Counted from the stretch's first letter, positions 47,063 to 56,387 are shown. The stretch: 64,000 nt of DNA from Microbacterium nanhaiense (GCF_014646015.1 NZ_BMMQ01000002.1:310277-374276), one strand, 5' to 3'. Made by a program: numbers and translations. The notes: a model not told the origin generated them from the letters alone.

Positions 47063-47083
47063 GCCATCACTCGTTGTGATGGC
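47063..47083. repeat. Short hairpin upstream of the membrane protein gene
   Basis: GCCATCAC (47063-47070) pairs perfectly with 47076-47083 around TCGTT. It lies in the 210-nt gap between the CBASS operon and the small membrane protein gene; its role is unclear. Confidence 0.4.
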
Positions 47084-47152
47084 ACGACGTGCGGCTTCGG
47101 TCGAACGGTCCTTCTACTACCTGTCGCCTCCCGACAGGAGAGGACTGTACTC

Positions 47153-47503
47153 ATGCTTCGCACCATCTGGATCGCCAGCCTTTACGTCCGAGCGTTCATG
47201 CGCCGGTTCATGCCGACGAACATCGCGCTCGACAAGCTCCGCACCCGCAGCGGTCTCAAGTGGGGCGTCCCGGCGATGCTCCTCAGCGTCGCCTACTTCT
47301 ACCTCGCCACACTCATGAGCGTGCTTATCGACGATGGCGCTTCGAAGTGGCTCTACGTCGTGATGCTCGTGTGCATCTGGAACGCGTTCAAGTTCCTGGT
47401 CTTCGGGCCAGTGTCGCTCGTGCAGCTTATGCGCGTGCGCGCTGCCGAGCGACGAGCGCGGCGGACTGTGGACCGTCGTGAGCCTCAGTGCGCGGCCGCG
47501 TAA
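47153..47503 (+). CDS. Small two-helix membrane protein
   Basis: This 116-residue basic protein has two hydrophobic segments (about 37-60 and 66-92) and a very basic C-terminus (RAAERRARRTVDRRE). Such proteins are common next to umuDC and conjugation genes on actinobacterial elements, sometimes under the name 'sulfate permease' without support. The ATG is at 47153. Function unknown. Confidence 0.6.
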   Translation: MLRTIWIASLYVRAFMRRFMPTNIALDKLRTRSGLKWGVPAMLLSVAYFYLATLMSVLIDDGASKWLYVVMLVCIWNAFKFLVFGPVSLVQLMRVRAAERRARRTVDRREPQCAAA

Positions 47504-47506
47504 CGA

Positions 47507-48530
47507 TCACGCCGCCGCGACCAGTAGCTCATCCCAGTTCGTGAGGCACCTCGGCGAGAGCAGCTCACGTTTCATCTCCCAACCCGGTGGTGTCTTTATC
47601 CCGCCGAGTCCGACGCCGACTGCGGTCGTGGCGAACTTGCGGTTGATCTCGTCGAGCGCTTGCCCGACACCGCGGCCCTCGAACTCCGGCCGGAACAGAT
47701 CGAGCGGCTGCACGCCGTCGGCCTGGCGCAGGTCGGTGAGGACGACCCCGGCGCGGGCGTAGCGGATGCCGTCGACGGGGAACAGTTTCGGCAGTAGCGC
47801 ACGGGCAGCTTTGGTGAGAGTAATCGGATCATCCGTCGGCGTTGGCAGTGCGACAGTGGCCTGCGCGCTGTGGCTGACCGTGCCGGTATCCGCCCAGCCG
47901 GTCGCCGCCCATGCCGAGAGGTGTTGAGCAACCGAGCCCTGTGCGCGGAGCCTTGCGGAGACGCACTGCGCGTAGAGCGAGATCACCTGCTCCATGTCAG
48001 GCTCGGTGGTGATCTTCTTCGCGAACGAGCGGGAGAAGATGAGCTGGTCCTTCACTGCGGGCGGCACCATCTCGAGCGGGATGCACGGCACGCCGCGCAG
48101 TTCGAGGACAATGCGTTCCATGTTCACTTTGAACCGCTTGCGCGCCCACTTCGGGTCCATGTCCCGCAGCTCCCGCGCCGTATGGATGTTGATCGCGGCG
48201 AGACGCTTGCCGGATCTGCCGGCGACGCCCCAGAGGTCGGTGACGTCGATGCTGTCGAGGATGCGATCCATCTGTGCGGCGTCGTAGCGGGCGAGGTTGA
48301 GCACGCCGATCTCGGCGAAGGCCTTCTTGATCCCGATCGCCGCGACCTTTGCGAGCGACTTTGTCGCACCGATCGCGACACGGACGGGCACGCCCGTGAG
48401 CTGGCGGACGGTGCGGCGAATCTCGTGCCCGATGCTTTCCAGCTCCTCGGGTGTGCCGCGGAGTCCGACGAAGGATTCGTCGACCGAGTAGACCTCTTGC
48501 CAGGCCGAGTAGCGGGAGATGATCTCTACT
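47507..48530 (-). pseudogene. umuC: umuC, C-terminal fragment (split by mobile element)
   Basis: This fragment encodes about 340 codons of a Y-family polymerase of the UmuC type. It begins near VEIISRYSAWQEVYSVDESFV, which carries the second acidic catalytic pair, and continues through helix-hairpin-helix and little-finger regions to the stop. The missing N-terminus lies at 57652-57964 on the same strand. The two parts together give about 430 residues, the normal length, so an element inserted between them. An in-frame ATG at 48391 would give only a polymerase lacking its palm residues. Confidence 0.9.
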
Positions 48531-48601
48531 GGTAGGGCCGAATGTCGCAGGGTGCACTATTCATCCTGGGATTAGTTCAGTCAACACTGTATGATCAGTG
48601 C

Positions 48602-48961
48602 ATGCTGACCATTGCTCCACGTCTCGACGTCATGAACCGGCTCGGCCGGGCCATGGCGGACCCGACGCGCTCCCGGATACTGATGACCCTGCTCGACGGC
48701 CCCAGCTACCCGGCGGTGCTCTCGCGTGAGCTGGAGCTGACCCGCTCGAACGTCTCGAACCACCTGACCTGCCTGCGCGACTGCGGCATCGTGGTCGCCG
48801 AGCCGGAAGGGCGGCAGACGCGCTACGAGATCGCGGACCCGCACCTCGCGGCGGCGCTGACCGCGCTGGTGGACGTGACGCTCGCGGTGGACGAGCACGC
48901 GCCCTGCATGGACGCTTCGTGCACGGTGCCGGGCTGCTGCGGGACGGGAGCGGGCGCGTGA
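48602..48961 (+). CDS. cmtR: CmtR-type ArsR/SmtB metal sensor
   Basis: This 119-residue repressor has an ArsR winged HTH (LELTRSNVSNHL near 44-55). Its cysteines sit at 57 and 61 (LTCLRDCG) and at 102 (PCMDAS), the same positions as the Cd/Pb ligands of Mycobacterium tuberculosis CmtR, so a Cd(II)/Pb(II) sensor is likely. Further Cys residues follow in the tail. The ATG is at 48602. Its stop overlaps the ATPase start by 4 nt. Confidence 0.88.
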   Translation: MLTIAPRLDVMNRLGRAMADPTRSRILMTLLDGPSYPAVLSRELELTRSNVSNHLTCLRDCGIVVAEPEGRQTRYEIADPHLAAALTALVDVTLAVDEHAPCMDASCTVPGCCGTGAGA

Positions 48962-50871
48962 GCGCGGCGTGCGGCTGCGAGCACGACGAGCCTGAGACCG
49001 CAGTCGGCGAAGAGGCCGAGGAGGCGGAGCGCCCCTGGTGGCGGGACCGCGGGATCATGGTCCCGGTCTTCTCCGGTGTGGCGTTCCTCACCGGTCTGGC
49101 GCTGGAGTGGTCCGGGATGGAGATCCCTGCGCTGGTGCTGTTCTGGATCGGCCTGCTGCTGGGCGCGTCGACGTTCACGCCGGGCGCGATCCGGAACCTC
49201 TTCAAGGGCAAGCTCGGCATCGGGCTGCTGATGACCATCAGCGCGGTCGGCGCGGTGATCCTCGGCTACGTCGAGGAGGCCGCAGCGCTGGCATTCCTGT
49301 ACTCGATCGCCGAGGCGCTGGAGGACAAGGCGATGGACCGTGCCCGCGGCGGGCTGCGGGCACTGCTCAAGCTCGTCCCGGAGACCGCCACCATCCGCCG
49401 CGACGGCGTCTCGGTCGAGGTCGCCGCGAAGGATCTGGCTGTCGGGCAGCTGATGTTGGTGCGGCCGGGTGAGCGGATCGCGACCGACGGCGTCGTCCGC
49501 ACGGGACGTTCCAGCCTGGACACGTCCGCGATCACCGGGGAGTCGATCCCGGTCGAGGTCGAACCCGGCGATGCCGTCTCCGCCGGCGCAATCAACACCG
49601 CCGGGGCACTGGAGGTCGAAACGACCGCGGCAGGCACCGACAACTCACTGACCACGATCGTCGACCTCGTGGAGAAGGCTCAGGCGGAGAAGGGCGATCG
49701 CGCCCGCCTCGCCGACCGCATCGCCCGCCCTCTCGTCCCGGGCGTGCTGATCCTCGCCGCCCTGGTCGCGATCATCGGCTCGCTGCTCGGCGACCCGGAG
49801 CTGTGGATCACCCGCGCCCTGGTCGTGCTGGTCGCGGCATCGCCCTGCGCACTGGCGATCTCCGTGCCGCTGACCGTGGTCGCGGCGATCGGCTCGGCGA
49901 GCAAGTTCGGCGTGATCATCAAGTCCGGTGCCGCGTTCGAGCGGTTCGGCGTGATCCGCCACGTCGCCGTCGACAAGACCGGCACCCTCACCCGCAACGA
50001 GCCCGCCGTCACCGCCGTCCTCACCGTGGACGGTGTGAGCGAGGCGGAGGCGCTGGCGTGGGCGGCCGCTCTGGAGCAGCACAGCACCCACCCCCTCGCC
50101 GCCGCGATCACCGCCGCAGCGCCGGATGCCCCTGCGGCGGAGGGCGTGACCGAGCAGGCCGGGCACGGCATCGAGGGCGAGCTCGCCGGCGCGCGGATCA
50201 CCGTCGGCAGCCCGCGCTGGCTCGACGCCGGGACCCTCGGCGACCGGGTCGCGGGGCTGGAGGAGCAGGGCATGACAGTCGTGATCGTCCACCGCGGCGG
50301 CGTCCCGGTCGCCGCGATCGGCGTCCGCGACGAGCTGCGCCCCGAGGTCCCTGAAGTGGTCCGCACCCTCGCGACCCAGGGCATCGGGGTGACCATGCTC
50401 ACCGGCGACAACGCCCGCACCGCCCGCGCCCTCGCTGCGCATGCAGGGATCGATGACGTCCGCGCCGAGCTGCGCCCCGAAGACAAGGCCGCCGCGATCG
50501 CAGAGCTCGGTGCGAAGGGGCCGGTCGCGATGATCGGCGACGGCATCAACGACGCCCCTGCGCTGGCCGCCGCGGACATCGGGATCGCGATGGGCGCGAC
50601 GGGCTCCGACGCCGCGATCGAGTCGGCCGACGTGGCCTTCACCGGTCACGATCTGCGGCTTCTCCCGCGCGCGTTCGCCCATGCCCGTCGGGGGCGGCAC
50701 ATCATCAACCAGAACATCATCCTGTCGCTGCTGATCATCACCGCCCTGCTCCCGCTCGCCCTCTTTGGCGTCCTGGGGCTTGCGGCGGTGGTGCTGGTGC
50801 ACGAGATCGCCGAGGTGATCGTGATCCTCAACGGCCTGCGCGCCGCGTCGACGCGGAAGGCAAGCACGTGA
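48958..50871 (+). CDS. P1B-type heavy-metal ATPase
   Basis: This exporter of 637 residues pumps divalent metals out with ATP. Features: an N-terminal CGCEHDE cluster in place of a full HMA domain, TGES (about 193-196), an SPC metal site in the membrane (295-297), the phosphorylation Asp339 in DKTGT, TGDN and GDGINDAP. SPC instead of CPC is the mark of the P1B-4 class (Co/Zn/Cd-type) such as Mycobacterium Ctp pumps. It is co-translated with cmtR, which supports Cd/Pb/Zn efflux. Confidence 0.9.
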   Translation: MSAACGCEHDEPETAVGEEAEEAERPWWRDRGIMVPVFSGVAFLTGLALEWSGMEIPALVLFWIGLLLGASTFTPGAIRNLFKGKLGIGLLMTISAVGAVILGYVEEAAALAFLYSIAEALEDKAMDRARGGLRALLKLVPETATIRRDGVSVEVAAKDLAVGQLMLVRPGERIATDGVVRTGRSSLDTSAITGESIPVEVEPGDAVSAGAINTAGALEVETTAAGTDNSLTTIVDLVEKAQAEKGDRARLADRIARPLVPGVLILAALVAIIGSLLGDPELWITRALVVLVAASPCALAISVPLTVVAAIGSASKFGVIIKSGAAFERFGVIRHVAVDKTGTLTRNEPAVTAVLTVDGVSEAEALAWAAALEQHSTHPLAAAITAAAPDAPAAEGVTEQAGHGIEGELAGARITVGSPRWLDAGTLGDRVAGLEEQGMTVVIVHRGGVPVAAIGVRDELRPEVPEVVRTLATQGIGVTMLTGDNARTARALAAHAGIDDVRAELRPEDKAAAIAELGAKGPVAMIGDGINDAPALAAADIGIAMGATGSDAAIESADVAFTGHDLRLLPRAFAHARRGRHIINQNIILSLLIITALLPLALFGVLGLAAVVLVHEIAEVIVILNGLRAASTRKAST

Positions 50872-51025
50872 CCGCGCAGGACGTCGCCGCCGCGTGACGG
50901 CTTGATCCGGGACCATGCGGATGACCTTTAGATTTCACATCAGAGTTCGCGCGCGTTGATCGGCGACTTGCCTGCTGGCTAGGGGCCTATCGGGCGGGCC
51001 GTATGCCGGGGTCTAATGGCCATGA

Positions 51026-51346
51026 TCATTTGGTTCCGGTTTCCCTTCGCCTCGGGTCTGTCTTCGTTATGGTCGGGCGAAGGGGCGGGCAGCAGTCGGG
51101 GTCGTTTTCGCGGCGGTGTCGCCTGGCACGCGCTGTCATCACGATGCTTGCAACCACCGCGAGGATCAGGAGTGCGGCACCGCCCGTGATCACCCACGGG
51201 TTGCGGAGGAGGGTGCCGATCCCTGTGATCGTGCCTCCGACGACGAGAAGTGGAAGGAGGGCGCAGCAGCCGACCACGAGCAGTGCGGCGACGGCCCCAA
51301 GGAGCAGGCCACGGCCGCCTCGCTGGTCGTCCTGGTTGGGAGGCAT
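51026..51346 (-). CDS. MerF/MerT-like mercury transport protein
   Basis: This 106-residue membrane protein has two helices (about 14-38 and 48-71). A vicinal cysteine pair (Cys27-Cys28) lies in helix 1 and a second pair (Cys85-Cys86) lies in the tail. That pattern matches MerF, which takes up Hg(II) and passes it to MerA, although the sequence itself is not clearly a MerF relative. It follows merB by 28 nt, as the last gene of the operon. The ATG at 51346 is chosen over longer starts. Confidence 0.65.
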   Translation of the reverse strand: MPPNQDDQRGGRGLLLGAVAALLVVGCCALLPLLVVGGTITGIGTLLRNPWVITGGAALLILAVVASIVMTARARRHRRENDPDCCPPLRPTITKTDPRRRETGTK

Positions 51347-51374
51347 TGGTGTTCTGTCCTCTCGTGGTGCCGTC

Positions 51375-52037
51375 TCAGCAGCAGGTCTCGGGACCGCAGC
51401 AGCTTCCAGACAGTTCGTCGGCACCGGTCCGGGGGCGCTCGAGCATCTCGGTGATCAGGGTGCTGCCAACCTCGAAGGCATCGGCGACCGTGAGGATTTG
51501 GGCCATCGGGTGTTCCGTGAGCCATCCGGCGGCGTCCTCGCGGGAAGCGAAGTAGTGGACCTGGTTGCAGAACGAGGAGCGAATCGAGTGCATGGCCTCG
51601 GGGCTGACCAAGGACACCACCGCGGTCGCCGGTTCCACGCTAGTGACACCGGCGGTCGAGTCGACGGTGACGCGGATCGTGTCGCCGCTGGCCGGGGAGA
51701 TCGATTCGACCCGGGCGGGCCGATCGAGGAGCGTGGGGAAGATCAAGGTATCGAAGGCGCACCAGGTGTAGAGCTCCTCACCGGCGACGGTGAACCGGTG
51801 GGTGGTGGGGCGCAGGGTCAGGCCCTGACCGATAATCCGCCCCTGGTCGTCGTACTCGGTGTCCGGTGACGCGGCGAGGCGGGTGCGGACCTCGTCGGCG
51901 GTGAGAGCGGTGGCGGTCGCGAGCTGCTCGATGGTGACCGGGTCACCGGCGACAAGCAGCCGCAGGAGCGGAACCAGCAGGGCTGTCTCCTCGGACCGGG
52001 CGAGCCGATCGGTCAGGTCGGTAGTGAGGGGCGTCAT
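51375..52037 (-). CDS. merB: Organomercurial lyase
   Basis: MerB cleaves carbon-mercury bonds, releasing Hg(II) for MerA. The 220-residue protein has the catalytic set: Cys93 and Asp96 in YTWCAFDT, and Cys157 in SSFCNQVH, matching Cys96, Asp99 and Cys159 of the plasmid R831b enzyme. A cysteine-rich tail (SCCGPETCC) follows, which could hand mercury on. It lies 48 nt after merA. Confidence 0.93.
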   Translation of the reverse strand: MTPLTTDLTDRLARSEETALLVPLLRLLVAGDPVTIEQLATATALTADEVRTRLAASPDTEYDDQGRIIGQGLTLRPTTHRFTVAGEELYTWCAFDTLIFPTLLDRPARVESISPASGDTIRVTVDSTAGVTSVEPATAVVSLVSPEAMHSIRSSFCNQVHYFASREDAAGWLTEHPMAQILTVADAFEVGSTLITEMLERPRTGADELSGSCCGPETCC

Positions 52038-52085
52038 GGCGAGGCTCCAGTTTCTGATGGGGTGGATCCGCTGTCTGGCGCGCGG

Positions 52086-53510
52086 TCAGGCGCAGCAGGA
52101 CAGCATCGACACATCGGTGGTGAAGGCCTTGGCGACGATCCGGATGCCTTCGGCCGTGGTCAGGTACGGGGCCCACGCGTCGGCGACCTCGGTGATGGTC
52201 TTGCCGAGGATGTGGACACCTGCGGCGGCGAGTTCGCCGGCGTCCTTGGCGACCGCGGTCAGGCCGAGGATCTCGCCGGTGTCCGCGTTGGCGACCATCT
52301 TGATGAACCCGCGGGTGTCCCGGTTCACCAGCGCGCGGGGCACGTACTCCAGTGGCAGGACACGGCAGTCGCAGCGGATCCCGGCCGCGATGACCTCGTT
52401 CTCGGTCATCCCGACCGCGCCGACGGCAGGGCTCGTGAATGTGACCCGCGGCATCCGCGTGTAGTCGACCGACGTGCTGGCGTCAGTGAAGGCGTTCTCG
52501 GCGACCAACGTGCCGTGCCGGGCTGCGACGTAGACGAACTCGGGGTGCCCGGTGACATCCCCAGCCGCCCAGACGCGAGGGTTGGAGGACTGCAACTGGT
52601 CGGTGACCACGACCTCTCCGGCCTCGCCGGTCTTCACTTGCACGGTCTCGAGGTTGAGCCCGTCGGTGACCGGGGCGCGGCCGAGCGCGACGAGGATCTC
52701 GTCGGCACGGAACTCCTGCACGCCGCCCGAGACCTCGGCCGCGGCGACGATCTGGCCGGTGCCCGGGTCGCGGGTGACGCGGGTGGGGATGGCGCGGCGG
52801 ACCACTCGGATGCCCTCGTCGGCGAAGATTTCCTGCAACGCCTTGGAGACTTCCGGCTCCTCCTTCGACGCCAGCCGGGACCTCACCAGCAGAGTCACCT
52901 TCGAGCCGAGCCGGGCGAACAACTGTGCCATCTCCAGCGCCACATAGCCCCCGCCGAGCACCAGCAGCGAGTCAGGCACCTCGGACAGCTCCATCGCCGA
53001 CGTCGAGGTGAGAAAGTCGACGCCGTCCAGCCCCTCGATGACAGGAGCCCACGGGCGGGAGCCTGTGGCGATGAGGTAGTGGGCGGCCTCGATGGTTTCG
53101 ACGGTGCCGTCCGCGGCGGTGACCTCGAGGACCGACGCATCCGGCGTGCCGGCGAACGCCGCCTCGCCCTGGCGGACCGGCCAGCCGTAGGCTTCTGCCA
53201 CGTCGATGTACTTCTCACTCCGCATCGCCTCGACCAGGTCCTGCTTGCCACCCACCAGCCCGTGCATGTCTACCGGGCCAGCGGTGGCGGCGATCCCCGG
53301 GAACCGGGAGCCCGCATCCGCGGCCACGTGGCGGGCCTCGGCGGCCGCGAGCAGCGCCTTGGACGGAACGCACCCCGTGTTCACGCACGTGCCGCCCAAC
53401 GTGCCGCGCTCGATCATCACCACCGACTTTCCCAGTGTGGTGGCGCGGATCGCCGCGGCGAATGCCGCGCCACCCGACCCAATCACGGCCAGATCAAACC
53501 TCGATGGCAT
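52086..53510 (-). CDS. merA: Mercuric reductase
   Basis: MerA reduces Hg(II) to volatile Hg(0) with NADPH. The 474-residue flavoprotein has the FAD loop IGSGGAAFAAA, the redox-active pair in GTCVNTGCVPSK, the NADPH-binding GGGYVALEMAQ and the C-terminal vicinal Cys pair (SCCA) of MerA. The N-terminal HMA domain is absent, as in short MerA proteins. ATG 53510 follows GGGAGGA. It is the first gene of the mer operon, read from a MerR-type promoter. Confidence 0.94.
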   Translation of the reverse strand: MPSRFDLAVIGSGGAAFAAAIRATTLGKSVVMIERGTLGGTCVNTGCVPSKALLAAAEARHVAADAGSRFPGIAATAGPVDMHGLVGGKQDLVEAMRSEKYIDVAEAYGWPVRQGEAAFAGTPDASVLEVTAADGTVETIEAAHYLIATGSRPWAPVIEGLDGVDFLTSTSAMELSEVPDSLLVLGGGYVALEMAQLFARLGSKVTLLVRSRLASKEEPEVSKALQEIFADEGIRVVRRAIPTRVTRDPGTGQIVAAAEVSGGVQEFRADEILVALGRAPVTDGLNLETVQVKTGEAGEVVVTDQLQSSNPRVWAAGDVTGHPEFVYVAARHGTLVAENAFTDASTSVDYTRMPRVTFTSPAVGAVGMTENEVIAAGIRCDCRVLPLEYVPRALVNRDTRGFIKMVANADTGEILGLTAVAKDAGELAAAGVHILGKTITEVADAWAPYLTTAEGIRIVAKAFTTDVSMLSCCA

Positions 53511-53562
53511 CCTTATTCCTCCCTGGACATCTTGGAACATCCCGCTGATACACTCATCATGA

Positions 53563-53584
53563 ACCTTCCACCACAGGGGAAGGT
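53563..53584. promoter_or_regulatory. MerR-type operator and stretched promoter
   Basis: ACCTTCC and GGAAGGT form inverted 7-nt arms around 8 nt. On the minus strand they fall between TTGACC and a CATGAT-like -10 hexamer separated by 19-20 nt, the over-long spacing that MerR activators correct. It lies between the divergent merA and merR. Confidence 0.8.
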
Positions 53585-53625
53585 CAAGCACGAAATTTGC
53601 GACCAGCGAAAAGGGGGGGCGGGGA

Positions 53626-54015
53626 ATGCGGATCGGAGAGCTCGCCGACGCGGCCGGCACCACGGCGAAGACGTTGCGGTTCTACGAGGACCAGGGGCTC
53701 CTGCCGCCGGCCGGGCGCACGCCCAGCGGCTACCGCGACTACACCGCCGAGACCATCGCCCGAATCGACTTCATCCACCGCGGCCAAGCCGCTGGACTCA
53801 CCCTCGCCCAGATCCAGCAGATCCTCCACATCCGCGACCATGGCCAAGCGCCCTGCAGCCACGTCCGCGACCTCCTCGACGCACGCCTCACCGATATCGA
53901 CCAGCAGCTCAGGCAGCTCCACGACCTGCGCGACACCCTCGCCGGGCTCCGCGACCAGGCCGAGCACGTCGAGCCCGACACGTGCAGCTCGGATCAGGTC
54001 TGCCGCTATCTGTAG
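53626..54015 (+). CDS. merR: MerR-family metal-responsive regulator
   Basis: This 129-residue activator has an N-terminal MerR HTH (RIGELADAAGTTAKTLRFYEDQGLLP), a dimerisation helix and cysteines at 77, 120 and 126. The metal ligands of classical Hg MerR are spaced about 35 and 9 apart; here the spacing is 43 and 6, so a somewhat different metal site is possible. Divergent position to merA supports mercury control. The ATG is at 53626. Confidence 0.85.
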   Translation: MRIGELADAAGTTAKTLRFYEDQGLLPPAGRTPSGYRDYTAETIARIDFIHRGQAAGLTLAQIQQILHIRDHGQAPCSHVRDLLDARLTDIDQQLRQLHDLRDTLAGLRDQAEHVEPDTCSSDQVCRYL

Positions 54016-54089
54016 CCAAGCCCGGGGGTCTGTCCGATAATTCAGGCAGTCCCACTGGAGGCGCAAGCGTAGCGGGAGGCCATTGGTGC

Positions 54090-56045
54090 TCAGGTCGAGG
54101 TTGAGCGCAGCGCGGGATAGTCGGACCATTCGCCCCCGGAGAGGCGTGCCCAGGCGGCAGCTGATGACGCCGTGATGCCGAGCAGGTCGGACACGATTCG
54201 AGGATGCAGTTGTCGGGTGAGGTCCATCAGCGCGGTGACACGAGCGCTGCCGGCGAGGAGTCCTTCTTGACGGAGTCGACGGCTGAGCGGCCCGGGGGTG
54301 ATCGGTCGGCCCGGGTTCCTGCCCGGGAAGAGCCAAGTGTCGGAGCGGTTGCCGTCGAGCAGCTGGACCATTGCTTCGGCGAGGACTTCGGGCAGCTCGA
54401 TCGGTTCAGTTCCGACCGTCAGCGTCATGAGGCGCGCGGTCGTATCGACTTGTGCGCGGGTGATCGCTGCGATGCGGGTCAGGTGGAGCCCGTAGAACAG
54501 GACGAGCAATCCGCTGACTCGCGTCACGGGATCCATGTCGTCTCGCGTGATGAACGCGCGTGCCATCGTCCACCGATGTTCGGCGGCGTAGTCGCGCCCT
54601 TCGAGGCGATGGCTGCGGAACTCGACCCGGAGGCGGCTCAGGCGGTGCCGTCGCAGCCACCGGGTGAACGGCGCGAGGGCATCCCGTTGTGAGGGCGAAC
54701 CGGTGAGGAAGCCGTCGAGAGATCGCTGCGGGTATGTCGTCAGCGTTTCGCCGCTCGCGCGGATCTGCTGCAGGAGGGCCGCGCACCGCTTCAGCGCCGC
54801 ACGCACCTTCTGATAGGTGGAGCCGGATCGGACGGCCGTAGCTGGTCTGCCCCTGAGTGATCTGCCCGACGGCAGCAGCTCCCAGGTGCAGTACCGCCGT
54901 AGGAGGAGCCGGTCCTCGGGATGGGGGACGGTCGGAAGCCACCGTTGGAACCAGTGCTCGAACCTCGCCGCCTGGATGTCGAAATCGGGCAGCACGCCTG
55001 AGCGGATGAGGAGCGAGAGCAGGAATGCCACGGACTGGCCGGCGTGCGCTCTGGTCATGATCGCGTCCGCGGTGAGGGGCAGCGTGCCATCGGCGAGCTC
55101 ACGGAGGACGACCGCACAGCGGCTCTTGTACAGCCACCGCTCGAGGGAGATCGCACTGCCGTGGTGCGTCACCAGATACTCCGCGAGCGGGTGCAGCTCG
55201 GGGCGGATCTCTCCGCTGTCGTCAGCAAGCAGTTGCTGGATGGCGATAGGTCGCCGGCACTCTACGCATAGCCGGTGCTTGCGCACCTCTTCGATCGTCC
55301 CGCATCCCGGGCATGCCATCGTCACGGGAGCTCCTGCGCACTCGGCGCAGACCTTGTGCCCATTCATGAAGCCAGTGAGGAACACCTTCCGCCCGCACTC
55401 CGGGCACGGCTGGGGGCGTCGCATCGCGTAGTAGCAGCGGGCGCAGACCCGTCGGCCGTCCAGGTGCGTCGCTACGCGGCCCGGCTCCCCGCAGAGCTCG
55501 CACATCTTGACCGGCGCGGTGTAGCACGCGAGACAGACGAGCGCGGGGCGACGGACGATAATCGTGGCGTTCTGCCCGCATCGCGAGCAGTCGCCGAACG
55601 ACCGCGGATCGGCTCGCCAGCAGTCCCGGCAGAACCGTTGCCCATCGACGGTGCGCTGCACGGGCTGAACTCGTCCGCATCTGCCACACGCGACCGATCG
55701 GGCATTCCGTTCACAGCGCGAGCAGTGGCGACCGCCGGTCTGCGTCTTGTGAGGCATCCGAACGGCACGTCCACAGGAATCGCATGTAGGCAAGACGACC
55801 CGCCCGGCACCCTCGTTCACGAGAGCGTGGGCCAGATCCTGCACCGTCACCGGTACGTTCCGGTGTCGCCCTTCGAGGACTCCAGGTTGTTTGAGGAGTG
55901 CGAGTTCGAGACGCCGTTGGGTGAGCGGCACGGGTGCGACTTCAGCCACGATCTCAACAAGGCGCTCCACCGGGATCTCCGGCGCGATCGCGTGGACGAG
56001 CCCGGCGACCTCAGCAACCCTGGGCTCCTGCGGAGGCTTCGCCAC
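54090..56045 (-). CDS. Large zinc-ribbon recombinase-like protein (Tn554 TnpB-like)
   Basis: This 651-residue protein has an N-terminal region (about 85-270) with many CxxC pairs, giving several zinc ribbons (CDSCGRAV, CGRCGRVQ, CSRCGQN, CPECGRKV). The C-terminal half (about 440-640) resembles a tyrosine recombinase, with LTRIAAI and a final RQLHPRIVSDLLGI, but the catalytic residues are incomplete. Such proteins accompany tyrosine recombinases in three-gene mobile elements. The GTG start is at 56045. It ends at the left of the trio. Confidence 0.75.
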   Translation of the reverse strand: MAKPPQEPRVAEVAGLVHAIAPEIPVERLVEIVAEVAPVPLTQRRLELALLKQPGVLEGRHRNVPVTVQDLAHALVNEGAGRVVLPTCDSCGRAVRMPHKTQTGGRHCSRCERNARSVACGRCGRVQPVQRTVDGQRFCRDCWRADPRSFGDCSRCGQNATIIVRRPALVCLACYTAPVKMCELCGEPGRVATHLDGRRVCARCYYAMRRPQPCPECGRKVFLTGFMNGHKVCAECAGAPVTMACPGCGTIEEVRKHRLCVECRRPIAIQQLLADDSGEIRPELHPLAEYLVTHHGSAISLERWLYKSRCAVVLRELADGTLPLTADAIMTRAHAGQSVAFLLSLLIRSGVLPDFDIQAARFEHWFQRWLPTVPHPEDRLLLRRYCTWELLPSGRSLRGRPATAVRSGSTYQKVRAALKRCAALLQQIRASGETLTTYPQRSLDGFLTGSPSQRDALAPFTRWLRRHRLSRLRVEFRSHRLEGRDYAAEHRWTMARAFITRDDMDPVTRVSGLLVLFYGLHLTRIAAITRAQVDTTARLMTLTVGTEPIELPEVLAEAMVQLLDGNRSDTWLFPGRNPGRPITPGPLSRRLRQEGLLAGSARVTALMDLTRQLHPRIVSDLLGITASSAAAWARLSGGEWSDYPALRSTST

Positions 56046-56051
56046 CGCGGC

Positions 56052-56387
56052 CTACTTCGAGCGCGGGCGACGGATCGTGGCCCGCACGGGCCGCAGATCG
56101 CCGATCGCACCCCGCGTCGCCTCTTCACCCACCGCGACCGGGGCCGCAGCCTCCCGGCGGGTGACCTGCACGAGGTCGTCGAGCGAGCACTCCAACGCGT
56201 CGCACAGCGCGGCGAGCACGTCGATGCGAACCCGCTGCGGTGCTTGCGTCACCAGTCGGTACACCTGTTCCCGGGACAGGTCGACGCCCCGCTCCTCGAG
56301 CAACGGCTTCAGCTTGGAGGTCTGGAAGATCCCGCGCGAGGCCATCACGCTGCGGAGGTTCCATGCGGTCTCGAGCTCAACGGTCAT
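56052..56387 (-). CDS. Cro/CI-type HTH protein of the recombinase trio
   Basis: This 111-residue protein has a helix-turn-helix region (SREQVYRLVTQAPQRVRIDVLAALCDAL) of the Cro/CI type, followed by a basic tail. It lies between the tyrosine recombinase (overlap 11 nt) and the large zinc-ribbon protein (6 nt), in the position of TnpC in Tn554-like elements. A role in controlling or assisting excision is inferred. Confidence 0.8.
   Translation of the reverse strand: MTVELETAWNLRSVMASRGIFQTSKLKPLLEERGVDLSREQVYRLVTQAPQRVRIDVLAALCDALECSLDDLVQVTRREAAAPVAVGEEATRGAIGDLRPVRATIRRPRSK

Noticed and set aside
47507-48391. A shorter intact polymerase starting at 48391
   Set aside because: It would lack the palm residues and the SVDESF motif; reading frame continues upstream with umuC sequence, so it is a fragment.
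50872-51025. A small gene between the metal pump and the mer operon
   Set aside because: No open frame of convincing length with a ribosome binding site, and no clear hairpin.
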